From assembly GCF_002261225.1 (NCBI RefSeq), contig NZ_NEVM01000001.1:1488001-1552000 (forward strand): DNA of 64,000 nucleotides, given 5' to 3'. The notes under the pieces were generated by a model that made no database searches, was not told where the DNA came from, and was given only the letters and a program-made list of their open reading frames with translations. Shown here one piece after another: positions 26,806 to 35,680 of this stretch (position 1 is its first letter; every line of letters begins with the position of its first letter). Both the position numbers and the translations under genes were made by a program. The stretch is from Bordetella genomosp. 10. GTDB taxonomy: Bacteria; Pseudomonadota; Gammaproteobacteria; Burkholderiales; Burkholderiaceae_B.

Positions 26806-27078
26806 ATGGAGCTATACGTAGCTGTCGCTGATGGATATCGTTTGGCGCTCGATGTCGAGCGTACGGAGAACGGCGAGTATGTTTGGTTGATTTATATCGC
26901 GATGACGCGGGAGGTCGGCAAGGGAACGCTGGTCGATCGCGGCACGCACTATCCCGCGGCGAGCGCCGCGGCGGCGGCTGGAATGCGCGCCTTGGAGCGC
27001 TTCGCCGACGAGCAGCGCATCACCGTCATGCGACCGGCGCCGCCGGTCGCGGCGAAGGCGCAACTGGGGTCCGCATGA
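26806..27078 (+). CDS. Small hypothetical protein
   Basis: The ATG at 26806 follows a strong G-rich binding site (GGGGGGAG). The 90-residue product is soluble: two beta strands (LYVAVADGYRLALDVER and EYVWLIYIAMTREV), a loop with LVDRGTHYPAA, a helix of Ala-rich sequence (AAAAAGMRALERFADE) and a Pro/Ala-rich tail. No family is recognised. It stands alone on the plus strand between the bvgA-like promoter region and the aldo/keto reductase gene; A/T-rich hexamers just upstream (TATAGA, TATAAG) suggest its own promoter. The fold plan recalls the 83-residue protein at 7506. Confidence 0.6.
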   Translation: MELYVAVADGYRLALDVERTENGEYVWLIYIAMTREVGKGTLVDRGTHYPAASAAAAAGMRALERFADEQRITVMRPAPPVAAKAQLGSA

Positions 27079-27115
27079 CACGCGTCGTCCTTGCCGATGA
27101 GCATGCCGTTAGCCG

Positions 27116-28183
27116 TTAACGTTCTGTGGTTAGCGTTCGTTCGGCCGCGGCTTTCAACTGATCGCGGCGCACGCCGCCCTGGCGTTCCAGCATCCACCCG
27201 GGGTACTCGGCGGGCAGCGCGCTGACGCGGTCCAGCATCGCCAGTTCCTCGCCGCTCAGGCGCAATTGCGTGGCGCCGACGTTGTCGTGCAATTGATCGA
27301 GCCGCTTGGCGCCGATGATGACCGTGGTCACCACTTCCTGATGCAGCAGCCACGCCAACGCGACCTGCGCCACCGAGACGTTGCGCGTCTGCGCGATCGC
27401 CCGCATGGCGTCGACGCAATCGTAGGCGCGATCGCGGTCGACGGGCGGGAAGTCGAAACTGACACGCCGGCTGCCGCTTTCGGCCTGGGTGTCGCGGCCG
27501 TACTTGCCGCTGAGCAGGCCGCCGGCCAGCGGGCTCCACACCATCAGTCCCACGCCTTCGCTCTTGAGCATGGGCACGAGTTCGCGCTCCAGGTCGCGGC
27601 CGGCGATGGTGTAGTAGGCCTGCAGGGATTCGAAGCGCGCCAGGCCCAGGCGTTGCGAGATGCCGAGGGCCTTGGCGATCTGCCAGGCGGCCCAGTTGGA
27701 CACGCCGATGTAGCGGACGTGTCCGTGGCGCACCAGCGTGTCCAGGGCCTCCAGGGTTTCCTCGATGGGCGTGGCGGGATCGAAGCCATGGACCTGGTAG
27801 AGATCCAGGTGGTCCAGTTGCAGGCGTTGCAGGCTCTGCTTTACGCTGTCCAGGATGTGATAGCGGGAAAGGCCGCGTGAATTGACGCCGCGCGTGCCGC
27901 TCTCGCCGAACACCTTGGTGGCGACGACCACGTTTTCGCGCGGCACCTTGAGATTCTTCAGGGCCTGGCCGGTCAGCATTTCCGAACGGCCGTTGGCATA
28001 GACGTTCGCGGTGTCGATGAAGTTGATGCCGGCGTCCAGCGCGGCGCCGACGATGCCGTCCACGTCTTGCTGTTCGAGATTGCCGATCTGGCCCCAGATG
28101 CCGTCGGAGCCGCCGAAAGTCATGGTGCCCAGGCATAGTTCCGAAACGAACATGCCGGTGCTGCCGAATTTCCTGTAATGCAT
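27116..28183 (-). CDS. Aldo/keto reductase
   Basis: NAD(P)H-dependent oxidoreductase of the AKR superfamily, 355 residues, cytoplasmic TIM barrel. The catalytic tetrad is visible: Asp57 and Tyr62 in INFIDTANVYANGRSE, Lys90 in VVVATKVFG, His132 in LDLYQVHGFDP. RYIGVSNWAAWQIAKALG and TTVIIGAKRLDQL (cofactor binding) are typical of the YghZ/YajO-like group. CCAGGAG lies upstream of the ATG at good spacing. Divergent from the AraC-family gene at 28549, a pairing common in proteobacteria in which the regulator controls the reductase. Likely reduces reactive aldehydes or ketones; substrate not predictable. Confidence 0.93.
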   Translation of the reverse strand: MHYRKFGSTGMFVSELCLGTMTFGGSDGIWGQIGNLEQQDVDGIVGAALDAGINFIDTANVYANGRSEMLTGQALKNLKVPRENVVVATKVFGESGTRGVNSRGLSRYHILDSVKQSLQRLQLDHLDLYQVHGFDPATPIEETLEALDTLVRHGHVRYIGVSNWAAWQIAKALGISQRLGLARFESLQAYYTIAGRDLERELVPMLKSEGVGLMVWSPLAGGLLSGKYGRDTQAESGSRRVSFDFPPVDRDRAYDCVDAMRAIAQTRNVSVAQVALAWLLHQEVVTTVIIGAKRLDQLHDNVGATQLRLSGEELAMLDRVSALPAEYPGWMLERQGGVRRDQLKAAAERTLTTER

Positions 28184-28305
28184 GAGTTCAACTCCTGGAT
28201 GAATCGCGGCGCGGCGCGCGGCAGGGCCGGCGCCGGCGGCGATGGACGGGGGGATAGGGAAGAGGGGGAGGACGTCCAGTATGAGCCCCGCGGCGCATTC
28301 GAGGC

Positions 28306-28338
28306 TGCCCGATCCTGTTGAATTCTTGCCCGATTCTG
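28306..28338. promoter_or_regulatory. Direct repeat, candidate AraC-type operator
   Basis: TGCCCGATCCTG (28306-28317) and TGCCCGATTCTG (28327-28338) are direct repeats with a period of 21 bases, two helical turns, the arrangement expected for an AraC-family regulator. They sit about 125 bases upstream of the aldo/keto reductase start in the 365-base divergent gap (28184-28548). The rest of the gap is G/C-rich and I see nothing else convincing in it. Confidence 0.55.
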
Positions 28339-28548
28339 CAAAGCTTCACAGACAACGCCGTCTGCGCGGTGCCGCGGCGGCGTGAAGGCGATATAGTCTG
28401 CGTTGGCGGCCAGCATCGTGGCGCACGTGGTTTCGGTATGGTTTTGCCGCGGCTTCGCTATCGTCCGCAGCGCGCGGCCGACGCCGCCGGTATCCACCGA
28501 GGATGCCTAATCCTGCACCATTGTTCGACTCAGCCGTCTTATCCGGGA

Positions 28549-29625
28549 ATGTCCATGGGATCTCACGACCTGCCTTATTCCGCCTTGCCGCCGCTCGATA
28601 GCGAGGCGGCCGCGCGGCTGCGCGAAGACGCCGCGCGCCAGGAGCTGGTGGCGCTGGTCGCGCGCCACACCGGCGACCGCCTGGAAGGATCGATGCCGAC
28701 CGCCGTGCCGGGACTGCACCTGCACCGCCTGATGTGCGAGAGCGGCCCGAGGCACAGCATCCAGAACCCCATCCTCTCGGTCATCGCCCAGGGCGGCAAG
28801 CGCCTGCTCGTGGGCGAGGATGTCTTCGAATACGATCCGTTCCACTACATGGTGTCGTCGGTGGACCTGCCGGTGGTCGGCAAGGTGCACGTGGCCAGTC
28901 CCACCGAGCCTTACCTGGGACTGCGCGTGGACCTGGACGTGGACGAGATCGGCGCCTTGATCCGCGACGAGCATCTGCCGCCGCCGGGGCCCGCCGAGGC
29001 GCCGCGCGGCGTGCACGTGCATCCGCTCGGCGCTTCCATGCTGGACGCGGTGCTGCGGCTGGCGCGCCTGCTCGACACGCCGGCCGATATCGCCATCCTG
29101 GCGCCGCTGATCAAGCGCGAGATCCTCTACCGCCTGCTGGTCAACGGGCAGGGCCTGGCCTTGCGGCAGACGGCGCTGCAGGACAGCCATACGCAGCGCA
29201 TCGCGCGTTCGATCCACCAGATGCGGCAATGCTTTGACCAGCCGCTGCGGGTCGAGGACATGGCGCGCGACGCGCATATGAGCGTGTCGTCCTTCCATCA
29301 CCACTTCAAGTCGGTGACGTCGATGAGCCCCTTGCAATTCCAGAAGCAGTTGCGCCTGCAGGAAGCGCGGCGCCTGATCTTCATGGGCGATGGCGACGTC
29401 GCCGTGGTGGCGCGGCAGGTGGGCTACGAAAGCCCGTCGCAGTTCAGCCGGGAATACAGCCGTCTCTTCGGCACCGCGCCGATGCGCGACAAGCGGCGCT
29501 GGCGCATGGAACCGGCGCGGGAATCAACGCGGGAATCAATGCGAGAAGCGGCCCGGGCGTCCGCGCGGGAACCGGCCGGCGAACCAGGCCGGGCGTCTTC
29601 CCGCCGGGCCGCCGCGCGCGGATGA
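28549..29625 (+). CDS. AraC-family transcriptional regulator
   Basis: I chose the ATG at 28549 (358 residues); the frame is open further upstream but the extra 77 residues lack family features, and an ATG six bases on is also possible. The N-terminal domain (about 30-210: GLHLHRLMCESGPRHSIQNP, LSVIAQGGKRLLVGEDVFEY, YMVSSVDLPVVGKV) matches the AraC_N type found beside aldo/keto reductases. The double helix-turn-helix (about 215-320) includes EDMARDAHMSVSSFHHHFK, SPLQFQKQLRLQEARRLI and VGYESPSQFSREYSRLFG. A tail of about 40 residues is Arg/Glu/Ala-rich, built of degenerate REx repeats, and is probably disordered. Likely activator of the divergent reductase gene. Confidence 0.92.
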   Translation: MSMGSHDLPYSALPPLDSEAAARLREDAARQELVALVARHTGDRLEGSMPTAVPGLHLHRLMCESGPRHSIQNPILSVIAQGGKRLLVGEDVFEYDPFHYMVSSVDLPVVGKVHVASPTEPYLGLRVDLDVDEIGALIRDEHLPPPGPAEAPRGVHVHPLGASMLDAVLRLARLLDTPADIAILAPLIKREILYRLLVNGQGLALRQTALQDSHTQRIARSIHQMRQCFDQPLRVEDMARDAHMSVSSFHHHFKSVTSMSPLQFQKQLRLQEARRLIFMGDGDVAVVARQVGYESPSQFSREYSRLFGTAPMRDKRRWRMEPARESTRESMREAARASAREPAGEPGRASSRRAAARG

Positions 29626-29668
29626 ACGGATGCGAAGGCGATACGTGAACGGATGCATGAACGGATCC
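29623..29668 (+). repeat. Short direct repeat, three copies of TGAACGGAT
   Basis: TGAACGGATGC (29623-29633 and 29646-29656) and TGAACGGATCC (29658-29668) occur at the very end of the AraC gene and in the short gap before the convergent regA stop. Spacing is irregular (23 and 12 bases). This could be slippage debris after the repetitive Arg/Glu tail of the preceding gene. Confidence 0.45.
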
Positions 29669-29709
29669 ACGATCCGGCCTCTCATCTCTTCACGTCCCTT
29701 CATCCCCCT

Positions 29710-30270
29710 TCATTTCACCCGCTGCTTCTCCAGCTTGCGGGCCAGCGTGCGGCGGTGCATGCCCAGCCGGCGCGCGGTCTCGGAGATGTTGAATCCCGTC
29801 TCCGCCAGCATCTCATGGATGCGTTCCCATTCCAGCGTCTTGATGGAAGTGGGCCGCTCCGTGACGCTGACGCCGGTGTCGCCCTCGGCGCGTTCGAAGG
29901 CCTGCTCGATGTCGTCGGTGTTCGACGGCTTGGCCAGGTAGTGGCAGGCGCCCAGCTTGATCGCTTCCACCGCGGTGGCGATGCTGGCGTAGCCCGTCAG
30001 CACCACGATGGTCATCGCGGGATCGTGGGCGTGCAGGGCCTGCACGCAGGCCAGGCCGGTGGCTTCGCCCTTGAGCTTGAGGTCGACCACGGCATAGCCC
30101 GGCGCGTGCTCGCCCAGCAGTTGCTGGACGTTCTCCAGGCTGGTGGCGTGCAGCACCGTATAGCCGCGGCGTTCGAAGGAGCGGCCCAGCGTGCGGGCGA
30201 ACGCCTCGTCGTCCTCGACGATCAATAGCAGACGGTCGGCATCCGATTGCGTCAACGGCTCAGCTTGCAT
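29710..30270 (-). CDS. regA: RegA/PrrA/ActR-type redox response regulator
   Basis: Global regulator of energy metabolism of the RegA family. From the ATG at 30270 the product has 186 residues, as in known RegA/ActR. The receiver domain contains LLLIVEDDEAFARTLGRSF, phospho-acceptor Asp63 in YAVVDLKLKGEATGL, and TIVVLTGYASIATAVEAIKL. A proline-poor linker leads to the C-terminal Fis-type helix-turn-helix NISETARRLGMHRRTLARKL, which is nearly invariant in this family. It overlaps the end of regB by 11 bases (ATGCAAGCTGA), so translation is coupled. The longer frame from 30306 starts in Arg/Thr-rich sequence and is not supported. Probable targets include the neighbouring oxidase genes. Confidence 0.94.
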   Translation of the reverse strand: MQAEPLTQSDADRLLLIVEDDEAFARTLGRSFERRGYTVLHATSLENVQQLLGEHAPGYAVVDLKLKGEATGLACVQALHAHDPAMTIVVLTGYASIATAVEAIKLGACHYLAKPSNTDDIEQAFERAEGDTGVSVTERPTSIKTLEWERIHEMLAETGFNISETARRLGMHRRTLARKLEKQRVK

Positions 30271-31681
30271 CGGCCTCTTCCTTGTCCTCGTCCTCGTTCT
30301 CGTCATCGTCCAGCGTCAGGGCCGCCAGCGGCAGGGTCAAGGTTACCATCGCGCCGCCCTGGGGCAGGTTGCGGGCCCATACGCGGCCGCCCAGCGTGCG
30401 CGCCACGTTGACCACCAGGAACAGGCCCAGGCCGCTGCCAGGGCGCCCCTTGCTCGACTGATAGGGCTTGCCCAGTTGCGCCAGCATGGCCGGCGGGAAG
30501 CCCGGCCCCCGATCGGTGACGACCAGGTTGAGATCGGCGCCGACGCGGCTGGCGCGCAGGCCCACCCACTCGGGAGAGGCCTCCAGCGCATTGTCCAGCA
30601 CGTTGCAGATCATCTGCTTCAGCGCGGAATCGGAAATGATGCGCAGGTCCTGGCCGAAGTCGTTGTGGTAATCCAGCGTGGCGCCGGGCCGGGTGCCGCG
30701 CCATTCGGCGATGAGATCGTCCAGGAAGGTGCGCACCGTGGTTTCGACCGGCGCCTCGCCGCGCGCCTCGCCGGCCGACAGCAGGATGCCGCTGACGATG
30801 GACTTGCAGCGCAGCACCTGGGTCTGCATTTCGCTGATCTCCTGGCTCAGTTCCGGGTCGTCGGCGAAGGCCGGCATGCGGCGCCAGTCGCCGAGGATCA
30901 CCGCCAGGGTCGCCAGCGGCGTGCCCAGCTCGTGCGCCGCGCCGGAGGCCAGCAGGCCCATGCGCACGATGTGCTCTTCCTCGGCCGCGCGCTGGCGCAG
31001 GTCGGCCAGGTGGGCGTCGCGCGCGCGCAGGTTGTGGCTGATGCGGCTGACGAAGACCACCAGCAGCACGGCGTTGATGGCGAAGCAGACCAGCATGCCC
31101 TGGATGTACAGGCTGGCCACGCCGTTGGCATGGTCCAGGGGCAAGGGCAGCGGGCGCGCGGCCAGCGCCAGGCCGCCGATGCAGCACAGCGCCACGGCCA
31201 CCAGCGTCCACGTGCTCCACGACTTCAGCAGCATGGCGCCCAGCGTGACCTGCAGCAGGTAGAGGAAGACGAAGGGGTTGGTGGCGCCGCCGCTCAGGTA
31301 CAACTGGGCGGTCAGCATGCCGACGTCCACCAGCATGGAGACGAACAGCTCGCCGTTGGTGACTTCGGGATAGACCCGCAGGCGCAGCACGCTGACGGCA
31401 TTGAAGGCCACCAGGCAGCCCAGCACGGCCAGCATGTAGTTCAGCGGCAGGCGGACGTCGAAGCCCAGGTAGACGACGTAGATGGTGACCAACTGTCCCA
31501 GCGCCGCGATCCAGCGCAACTGGACCAGTTGGTGCATGTTCTTGTGGCCGGTGCTGTCGAAGCGCCGCCGGGCGGCGTCATCCGCCGGCGAGACGGCCGG
31601 CGCCGCGCAGGACGCGGGGCCGTCGTCGAGGGACGGGCCCGCCGCGGGGCGGGCGTCGGGGGAGGGATCTGCAGGGGACAT
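30260..31681 (-). CDS. regB: RegB/PrrB-type redox sensor histidine kinase
   Basis: Membrane kinase that senses the quinone pool and phosphorylates RegA. I prefer the ATG at 31681 (473 residues; GGAG nine bases upstream) over that at 31696. Six predicted membrane helices span about 50-212. The family's quinone-site heptapeptide GGATNPF is at 131-137. The H-box is GAAHELGTPLATLAVILGDW with His250. The redox-active Cys of RegB has a counterpart at Cys292 in QVLRCKSIVSGIL. ATPase motifs are NVLDNALEASPEWV, DRGPGFPPAML and GRPGSGLGLFLVVN. An N-terminal Pro/Ala/Asp-rich extension of about 40 residues is cytoplasmic. An acidic tail ends the protein. Confidence 0.95.
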   Translation of the reverse strand: MSPADPSPDARPAAGPSLDDGPASCAAPAVSPADDAARRRFDSTGHKNMHQLVQLRWIAALGQLVTIYVVYLGFDVRLPLNYMLAVLGCLVAFNAVSVLRLRVYPEVTNGELFVSMLVDVGMLTAQLYLSGGATNPFVFLYLLQVTLGAMLLKSWSTWTLVAVALCCIGGLALAARPLPLPLDHANGVASLYIQGMLVCFAINAVLLVVFVSRISHNLRARDAHLADLRQRAAEEEHIVRMGLLASGAAHELGTPLATLAVILGDWRRMPAFADDPELSQEISEMQTQVLRCKSIVSGILLSAGEARGEAPVETTVRTFLDDLIAEWRGTRPGATLDYHNDFGQDLRIISDSALKQMICNVLDNALEASPEWVGLRASRVGADLNLVVTDRGPGFPPAMLAQLGKPYQSSKGRPGSGLGLFLVVNVARTLGGRVWARNLPQGGAMVTLTLPLAALTLDDDENEDEDKEEADAS

Positions 31682-31721
31682 CTTCGCAATCTCCATGCGC
31701 GCGAAGTTTATCCCTCCGCGC

Positions 31722-32540
31722 TCAGCGCTCCAAACCGCCGGCCGCGTCCGCGGACGCGCCGCGGCGCCGTTCGTCGCGCGCCACGTAGAACGCGGCGATG
31801 ACGACCATCAAGGCCAGCCCATACCAGGTGATGGCGTAGACCAGGTGGCTGTTGTGGAACTGGATCACCGTCAGGCCGCCGACCGGCGCCGCGGGGGCGG
31901 CATGGGCGTCCGCGTCGGCGTCGACGAAATAGGGCGCCACCTGGCCGGCAGGCAGGCCGCGCGCGGCGGCGATGGCGGCCACGTCGCGCGAGAACCAGCG
32001 ATCGGCGGCCGGATCGTTCTTGCGCAGGAAGCCGCCGCCGGTTTCGGTGATGCGCAGCAGGCCGGTGACCGGCGGGGCGGCGGGCGCGGGGCGCGCGGCC
32101 TGGCGTTGGTCGGCCGGGATATAGCCGCGGTTGACGAGCACGATGCCGCCGTCGGCCAGGCGCAGCGGCGTCAGCACCCAGTAGCCGCTGCCCAGGTCGG
32201 TGACCGCCTGGACCAGGGTGTCCTTGCCGTCCAGCCAGGCGCCGTCCAGGCGCACGCGGCGGTATTCGTCGCCGTCGGCGGAGATGCGGGGCCAGTCGGC
32301 GGGACCCGGCGCCGGCGTGGGCGCGGCGTGCACGCGCTGGTCGACGCGCGCGATCAGGTCCAGCTTCCAGGCGCGTCGATGGACTTGCCAGGTGCCGAGG
32401 GCGCAGAAGACGGAGAACAGCAGCAGGCCGATCAGGGCCAGGCAAACCAGGCCGGTGGTGCTGCGGCGGGGGCGCGGCGAGGATGCCGGCGAGGAGGAGG
32501 AGGGAGAAGCCACGGGATGAGCCAGGGGCGGAGGGCCCAT
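31722..32540 (-). CDS. SURF1-family cytochrome oxidase assembly protein
   Basis: SURF1/Shy1 homologue, 272 residues, which helps assemble the heme-copper centre of terminal oxidases in the membrane. It has the family topology: one N-terminal helix (TTGLVCLALIGLLLFSVFCA, about 28-47) followed by the signature LGTWQVHRRAWKLDLIARVD, a periplasmic domain containing RVRLDGAWL, GSGYWVLTPLRLADGGIVLV and NRGYIPADQRQ, and a second helix near the C-terminus (LVYAITWYGLALMVVIAAFY, about 233-253). Downstream of cyoD in the oxidase operon. The ATG at 32540 starts only four bases past the T-run of the cyoD terminator and has no binding site of its own; a downstream GTG is a weak alternative. Confidence 0.9.
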   Translation of the reverse strand: MGPPPLAHPVASPSSSSPASSPRPRRSTTGLVCLALIGLLLFSVFCALGTWQVHRRAWKLDLIARVDQRVHAAPTPAPGPADWPRISADGDEYRRVRLDGAWLDGKDTLVQAVTDLGSGYWVLTPLRLADGGIVLVNRGYIPADQRQAARPAPAAPPVTGLLRITETGGGFLRKNDPAADRWFSRDVAAIAAARGLPAGQVAPYFVDADADAHAAPAAPVGGLTVIQFHNSHLVYAITWYGLALMVVIAAFYVARDERRRGASADAAGGLER

Positions 32541-32543
32541 ATG

Positions 32544-32574
32544 AAAAAAGCCCCGCCGGCGAGGCCGGCGGGGC
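32544..32574 (-). terminator. Intrinsic terminator after cyoD
   Basis: A perfect 11-base GC stem (32550-32560 with 32564-32574) and three-base loop are followed on the minus strand by six T (32544-32549). It lies 15 bases after the cyoD stop and directly before the SURF1 start, so SURF1, and perhaps regBA, depend on read-through or a separate promoter. Confidence 0.9.
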
Positions 32575-32588
32575 TGACAACGATGCGA

Positions 32589-32999
32589 TCAGGACATGCC
32601 TTGCATATCGTGCATGTTCATGTGCGGCATCATGTTGACGTTCATGTGGTACATGACCCACAGGGAACCGGCCAGCGTGATGACCACCAGGACGAGGGTG
32701 AACATCAGCGCCAGCATGTTCCAGCCGCCTTCCGAACGCGCGTTCATGTGCAGGAAGTAGATCATGTGCACGACGATCTGGATCGCGCCCAGGCCGAGCA
32801 GGATCAGGGCGGTGGTGCTGGAGCTCTGGAAGACCTTGCCCATCACCAGCCAGAACGGAATCGCGGTCAGGATGACGGCCAGGACGAAGCCGGTCATGTA
32901 GCCGCCGAAGGTGCTGTGGCTGGCGCCGTCGTCGTGGTCGTCGTGGCCGTGGTCGCCATGGCCGTGGGCGTCGTGCGCGGTAGCGGAATGGTTGCTCAT
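32589..32999 (-). CDS. cyoD: Cytochrome bo3 ubiquinol oxidase subunit IV
   Basis: Smallest subunit of the cytochrome o quinol oxidase, needed for assembly and stability of the CuB site. Product of 136 residues from the ATG at 32999, which overlaps the cyoC stop (ATGA). The N-terminal 30 residues are extremely His/Asp-rich ([18 protein letters not shown]), then three membrane helices follow ([55 protein letters not shown]). The tail is Met/His-rich ([18 protein letters not shown]). The His and Met clusters at both ends are longer than in E. coli CyoD and may bind copper; that is inference. Confidence 0.95.
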   Translation of the reverse strand: MSNHSATAHDAHGHGDHGHDDHDDGASHSTFGGYMTGFVLAVILTAIPFWLVMGKVFQSSSTTALILLGLGAIQIVVHMIYFLHMNARSEGGWNMLALMFTLVLVVITLAGSLWVMYHMNVNMMPHMNMHDMQGMS

Positions 33000-33631
33000 G
33001 GCAGCACTCCCATCAGGTAGACAAAGGTGAAGACGCCGATCCAGACGACGTCCAGGAAGTGCCAGAACATCGACAGGCACATCAGGCGACGGCGGTTTTC
33101 CGGGATCAGGCCATGCTTGCCGACCTGGATCATCAGCGTGATCAGCCAGACGATGCCGAAGGTCACGTGCAGGCCGTGCGTGGCCACCAGGGTGAAGAAG
33201 GACGACAGGAAGGCGCTGCGCTGCGGGCCGTTGCCTTCGTGGATCAGGTGGAGGAATTCATAGAGTTCCAGCCCGATGAAGATGGCGCCCAGGATGCCGG
33301 TGATCAGCAGCCAGGCCTGCACGGCGCCGATGCGCTGCTTGCGCATTTCGATCATGGCGAAGCCGTAGGTGATCGAGGACAGCAGCAGCATCGACGTGTT
33401 GACGGCCACCAGCGGCAGGTCGAACAGCTCGGCGCCGGTCGGACCGCCGGCGTAGCTGCGGCCCAGCACGCCGTAGCAGGCGAACAGGCAGGCGAAGATG
33501 AGGCAATCGCTCATCAGGTACACCCAGAAGCCCAGCAAGGTGCCGTTCTGCGGGTGATGGTCTTCGGTGAGATAGAAGTTCAGCTCGCCCGACGCGGCGC
33601 CGGGCTGCTTGATGGCGTGTGAATTAGACAT
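32996..33631 (-). CDS. cyoC: Cytochrome bo3 ubiquinol oxidase subunit III
   Basis: Heme-copper oxidase subunit III, 211 residues with five membrane helices, stabilising subunit I. Recognised by [79 protein letters not shown] and the C-terminal [20 protein letters not shown]. Overlaps cyoB by eight bases and cyoD by four, so the three are translated together. Confidence 0.97.
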   Translation of the reverse strand: MSNSHAIKQPGAASGELNFYLTEDHHPQNGTLLGFWVYLMSDCLIFACLFACYGVLGRSYAGGPTGAELFDLPLVAVNTSMLLLSSITYGFAMIEMRKQRIGAVQAWLLITGILGAIFIGLELYEFLHLIHEGNGPQRSAFLSSFFTLVATHGLHVTFGIVWLITLMIQVGKHGLIPENRRRLMCLSMFWHFLDVVWIGVFTFVYLMGVLP

Positions 33632-35627
33632 GTTTGGCGAGCAGGCGAGTACGTTCGGCTTCGACTTGGGCCACTTCCTCGGCGGGGATGTGGTAGTCGC
33701 GCTTGTAGTTGAAGGTGTGGACGATCGCGCCGATGATCAGGGCGGCGAAGGACACCACGGCCAGGAGCCACATGTGCCAGATCATCGCGAAGCCGAACAC
33801 GGTGCTCAGGCCGGCCAGGATGATGCCGGCGCCGGTGTTGGCGGGCATGTGGATCGGCAGGAAACCTCCCAGCGGGCGCTTGGAGCCGCGCTGCTTCATC
33901 TGCCACCAGGCGTCGCCGTCATGGATCTGCGGGGTGAAGGCGAAGTTGTAGTTGGGCGGGGGCGAGGAGGTCGACCATTCCAGCGTGCGGCCGTTCCAGG
34001 GATCGCCCGATTCGTCGCGCAGCTTTTCGCGGTTGCGGAAGCTGACGAAGAGCTGGACCAGGAAGCTGCCGATGCCCAGGGCGATCAGCAAGGCGCCGAA
34101 GGCGGCGACCTGGAACCAGATCTGCAGCGAGGGATCGTCGAAGTGGTTCAGGCGGCGCGTCACGCCCATCAGGCCCAGGACGTACAGGGGCATGAAGGCG
34201 AAGTAGAAGCCGACGAACCAGAACCAGAACGAACACTTGCCCCAGAACGGATCCAGCTTGAAGCCGAAGGCCTTGGGGAACCAGTAGGTGATGCCGGCCA
34301 TCATGCCGAACAGCACGCCGCCGATGATCACGTTGTGGAAGTGGGCGATCAGGAACAGGCTGTTGTGCAGCACGAAGTCGGCGGGAGGCACGGCCAGCAG
34401 CACGCCGGTCATGCCGCCGATCACGAAGGTGACCATGAAGCCCACGGTCCACAGCATCGGCACTTCAAAGCGGATGCGGCCGCGGTACATCGTGAACAAC
34501 CAGTTGAAAATCTTCGCCCCCGTCGGGATGGAGATGATCATGGTCGTGATGCCGAAGAAGGAGTTGACGCTGGCGCCCGACCCCATCGTGAAGAAGTGGT
34601 GCAGCCAGACCAGGTAGGACAGCACGGTGATCACGACCGTGGCGTACACCATGGAGGTGTAGCCGAACAGGCGCTTGCCGCTGTAGGTCGACACGACTTC
34701 GGAGAAGATGCCGAAGGCGGGCAGGACCAGGATGTACACCTCGGGGTGGCCCCAGATCCAGATCAGGTTCACGTACATCATCGGGTTGCCGCCGAGATCG
34801 TTCGTGAAGAAGTTGGTGCCGACGTAGCGGTCCAGCGACAGCAGGGCCAGCACGGCGGTCAGCACCGGGAAGGCAGCGACGATCAGGACGTTGGTGCACA
34901 GCGAGGTCCAGGTGAAGACGGGCATCTTCATCAGGGACATGCCCGGGGCGCGCATCTTGATGATGGTCACCATCAGGTTGATCCCCGATAACAATGTCCC
35001 GACCCCCGCCACCTGCAATGCCCAGATGTAGTAGTCGACCCCCACGTCCGGGCTGGCCTGGATGCCCGACAGCGGCGGCATGGCCAGCCAGCCGGTGCGC
35101 GCATATTCGCCGACGAACAGCGAAACCATGGTCAGCGCGGCGCCGCCGGTGGTCATCCAGAAGCTGAAGTTGTTGAGGAAGGGGAAGGCCACGTCGCGCG
35201 CGCCGATCTGCAGCGGCACGACGTAGTTCATCAGGCCCGTCACCAGCGGCATGGCCACGAAGAAGATCATGATCACGCCGTGGGCGGTGAAGATCTGGTC
35301 GTAGTGGTGCGGTGGCAGGTAGCCGGCGTTGTCGCCGAAGGATATGGCCTGCTGCATGCGCATCATGATGGCGTCGCCGAAGCCGCGCAGCAGCATGACG
35401 ATGGCCAGGACGATGTACATGATCCCGATTTTCTTGTGGTCGATGCTGGTGAACCATTCGCGCCACAGGTAGCCCCAGACCTTGAAGTAGGTCAGGGCGG
35501 CGAGCAGCGCCAGGCCGCCCAGCGCGACAACGGCGAACGTTCCGACCAGGATGGGTTCGTGATAAGGGATCGCGTCGAGCGAAAGTCGACCGAATAACAG
35601 TTTGGTTATGTCTAGATGATCAGGCAT
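33624..35627 (-). CDS. cyoB: Cytochrome bo3 ubiquinol oxidase subunit I
   Basis: Catalytic proton-pumping subunit carrying low-spin heme b, heme o3 and CuB, reducing oxygen to water with ubiquinol. Length 667 residues from the ATG at 35627, favoured by GGGA upstream and by the family N-terminus; an ATG at 35639 would add four residues. Key sites: quinol site [11 protein letters not shown] and [18 protein letters not shown] (heme b ligand), [13 protein letters not shown] (CuB His and the cross-linked Tyr), [12 protein letters not shown] (two CuB His) and [13 protein letters not shown] (heme o3 and heme b His). Nearly the whole sequence aligns with E. coli CyoB. Confidence 0.98.
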   Translation of the reverse strand: MPDHLDITKLLFGRLSLDAIPYHEPILVGTFAVVALGGLALLAALTYFKVWGYLWREWFTSIDHKKIGIMYIVLAIVMLLRGFGDAIMMRMQQAISFGDNAGYLPPHHYDQIFTAHGVIMIFFVAMPLVTGLMNYVVPLQIGARDVAFPFLNNFSFWMTTGGAALTMVSLFVGEYARTGWLAMPPLSGIQASPDVGVDYYIWALQVAGVGTLLSGINLMVTIIKMRAPGMSLMKMPVFTWTSLCTNVLIVAAFPVLTAVLALLSLDRYVGTNFFTNDLGGNPMMYVNLIWIWGHPEVYILVLPAFGIFSEVVSTYSGKRLFGYTSMVYATVVITVLSYLVWLHHFFTMGSGASVNSFFGITTMIISIPTGAKIFNWLFTMYRGRIRFEVPMLWTVGFMVTFVIGGMTGVLLAVPPADFVLHNSLFLIAHFHNVIIGGVLFGMMAGITYWFPKAFGFKLDPFWGKCSFWFWFVGFYFAFMPLYVLGLMGVTRRLNHFDDPSLQIWFQVAAFGALLIALGIGSFLVQLFVSFRNREKLRDESGDPWNGRTLEWSTSSPPPNYNFAFTPQIHDGDAWWQMKQRGSKRPLGGFLPIHMPANTGAGIILAGLSTVFGFAMIWHMWLLAVVSFAALIIGAIVHTFNYKRDYHIPAEEVAQVEAERTRLLAKHV

Positions 35628-35680
35628 CGTTGTTCCCATAGCGGCGCGCCGCTAGGCGAAAAATCTGTCGGATGGCCGGG

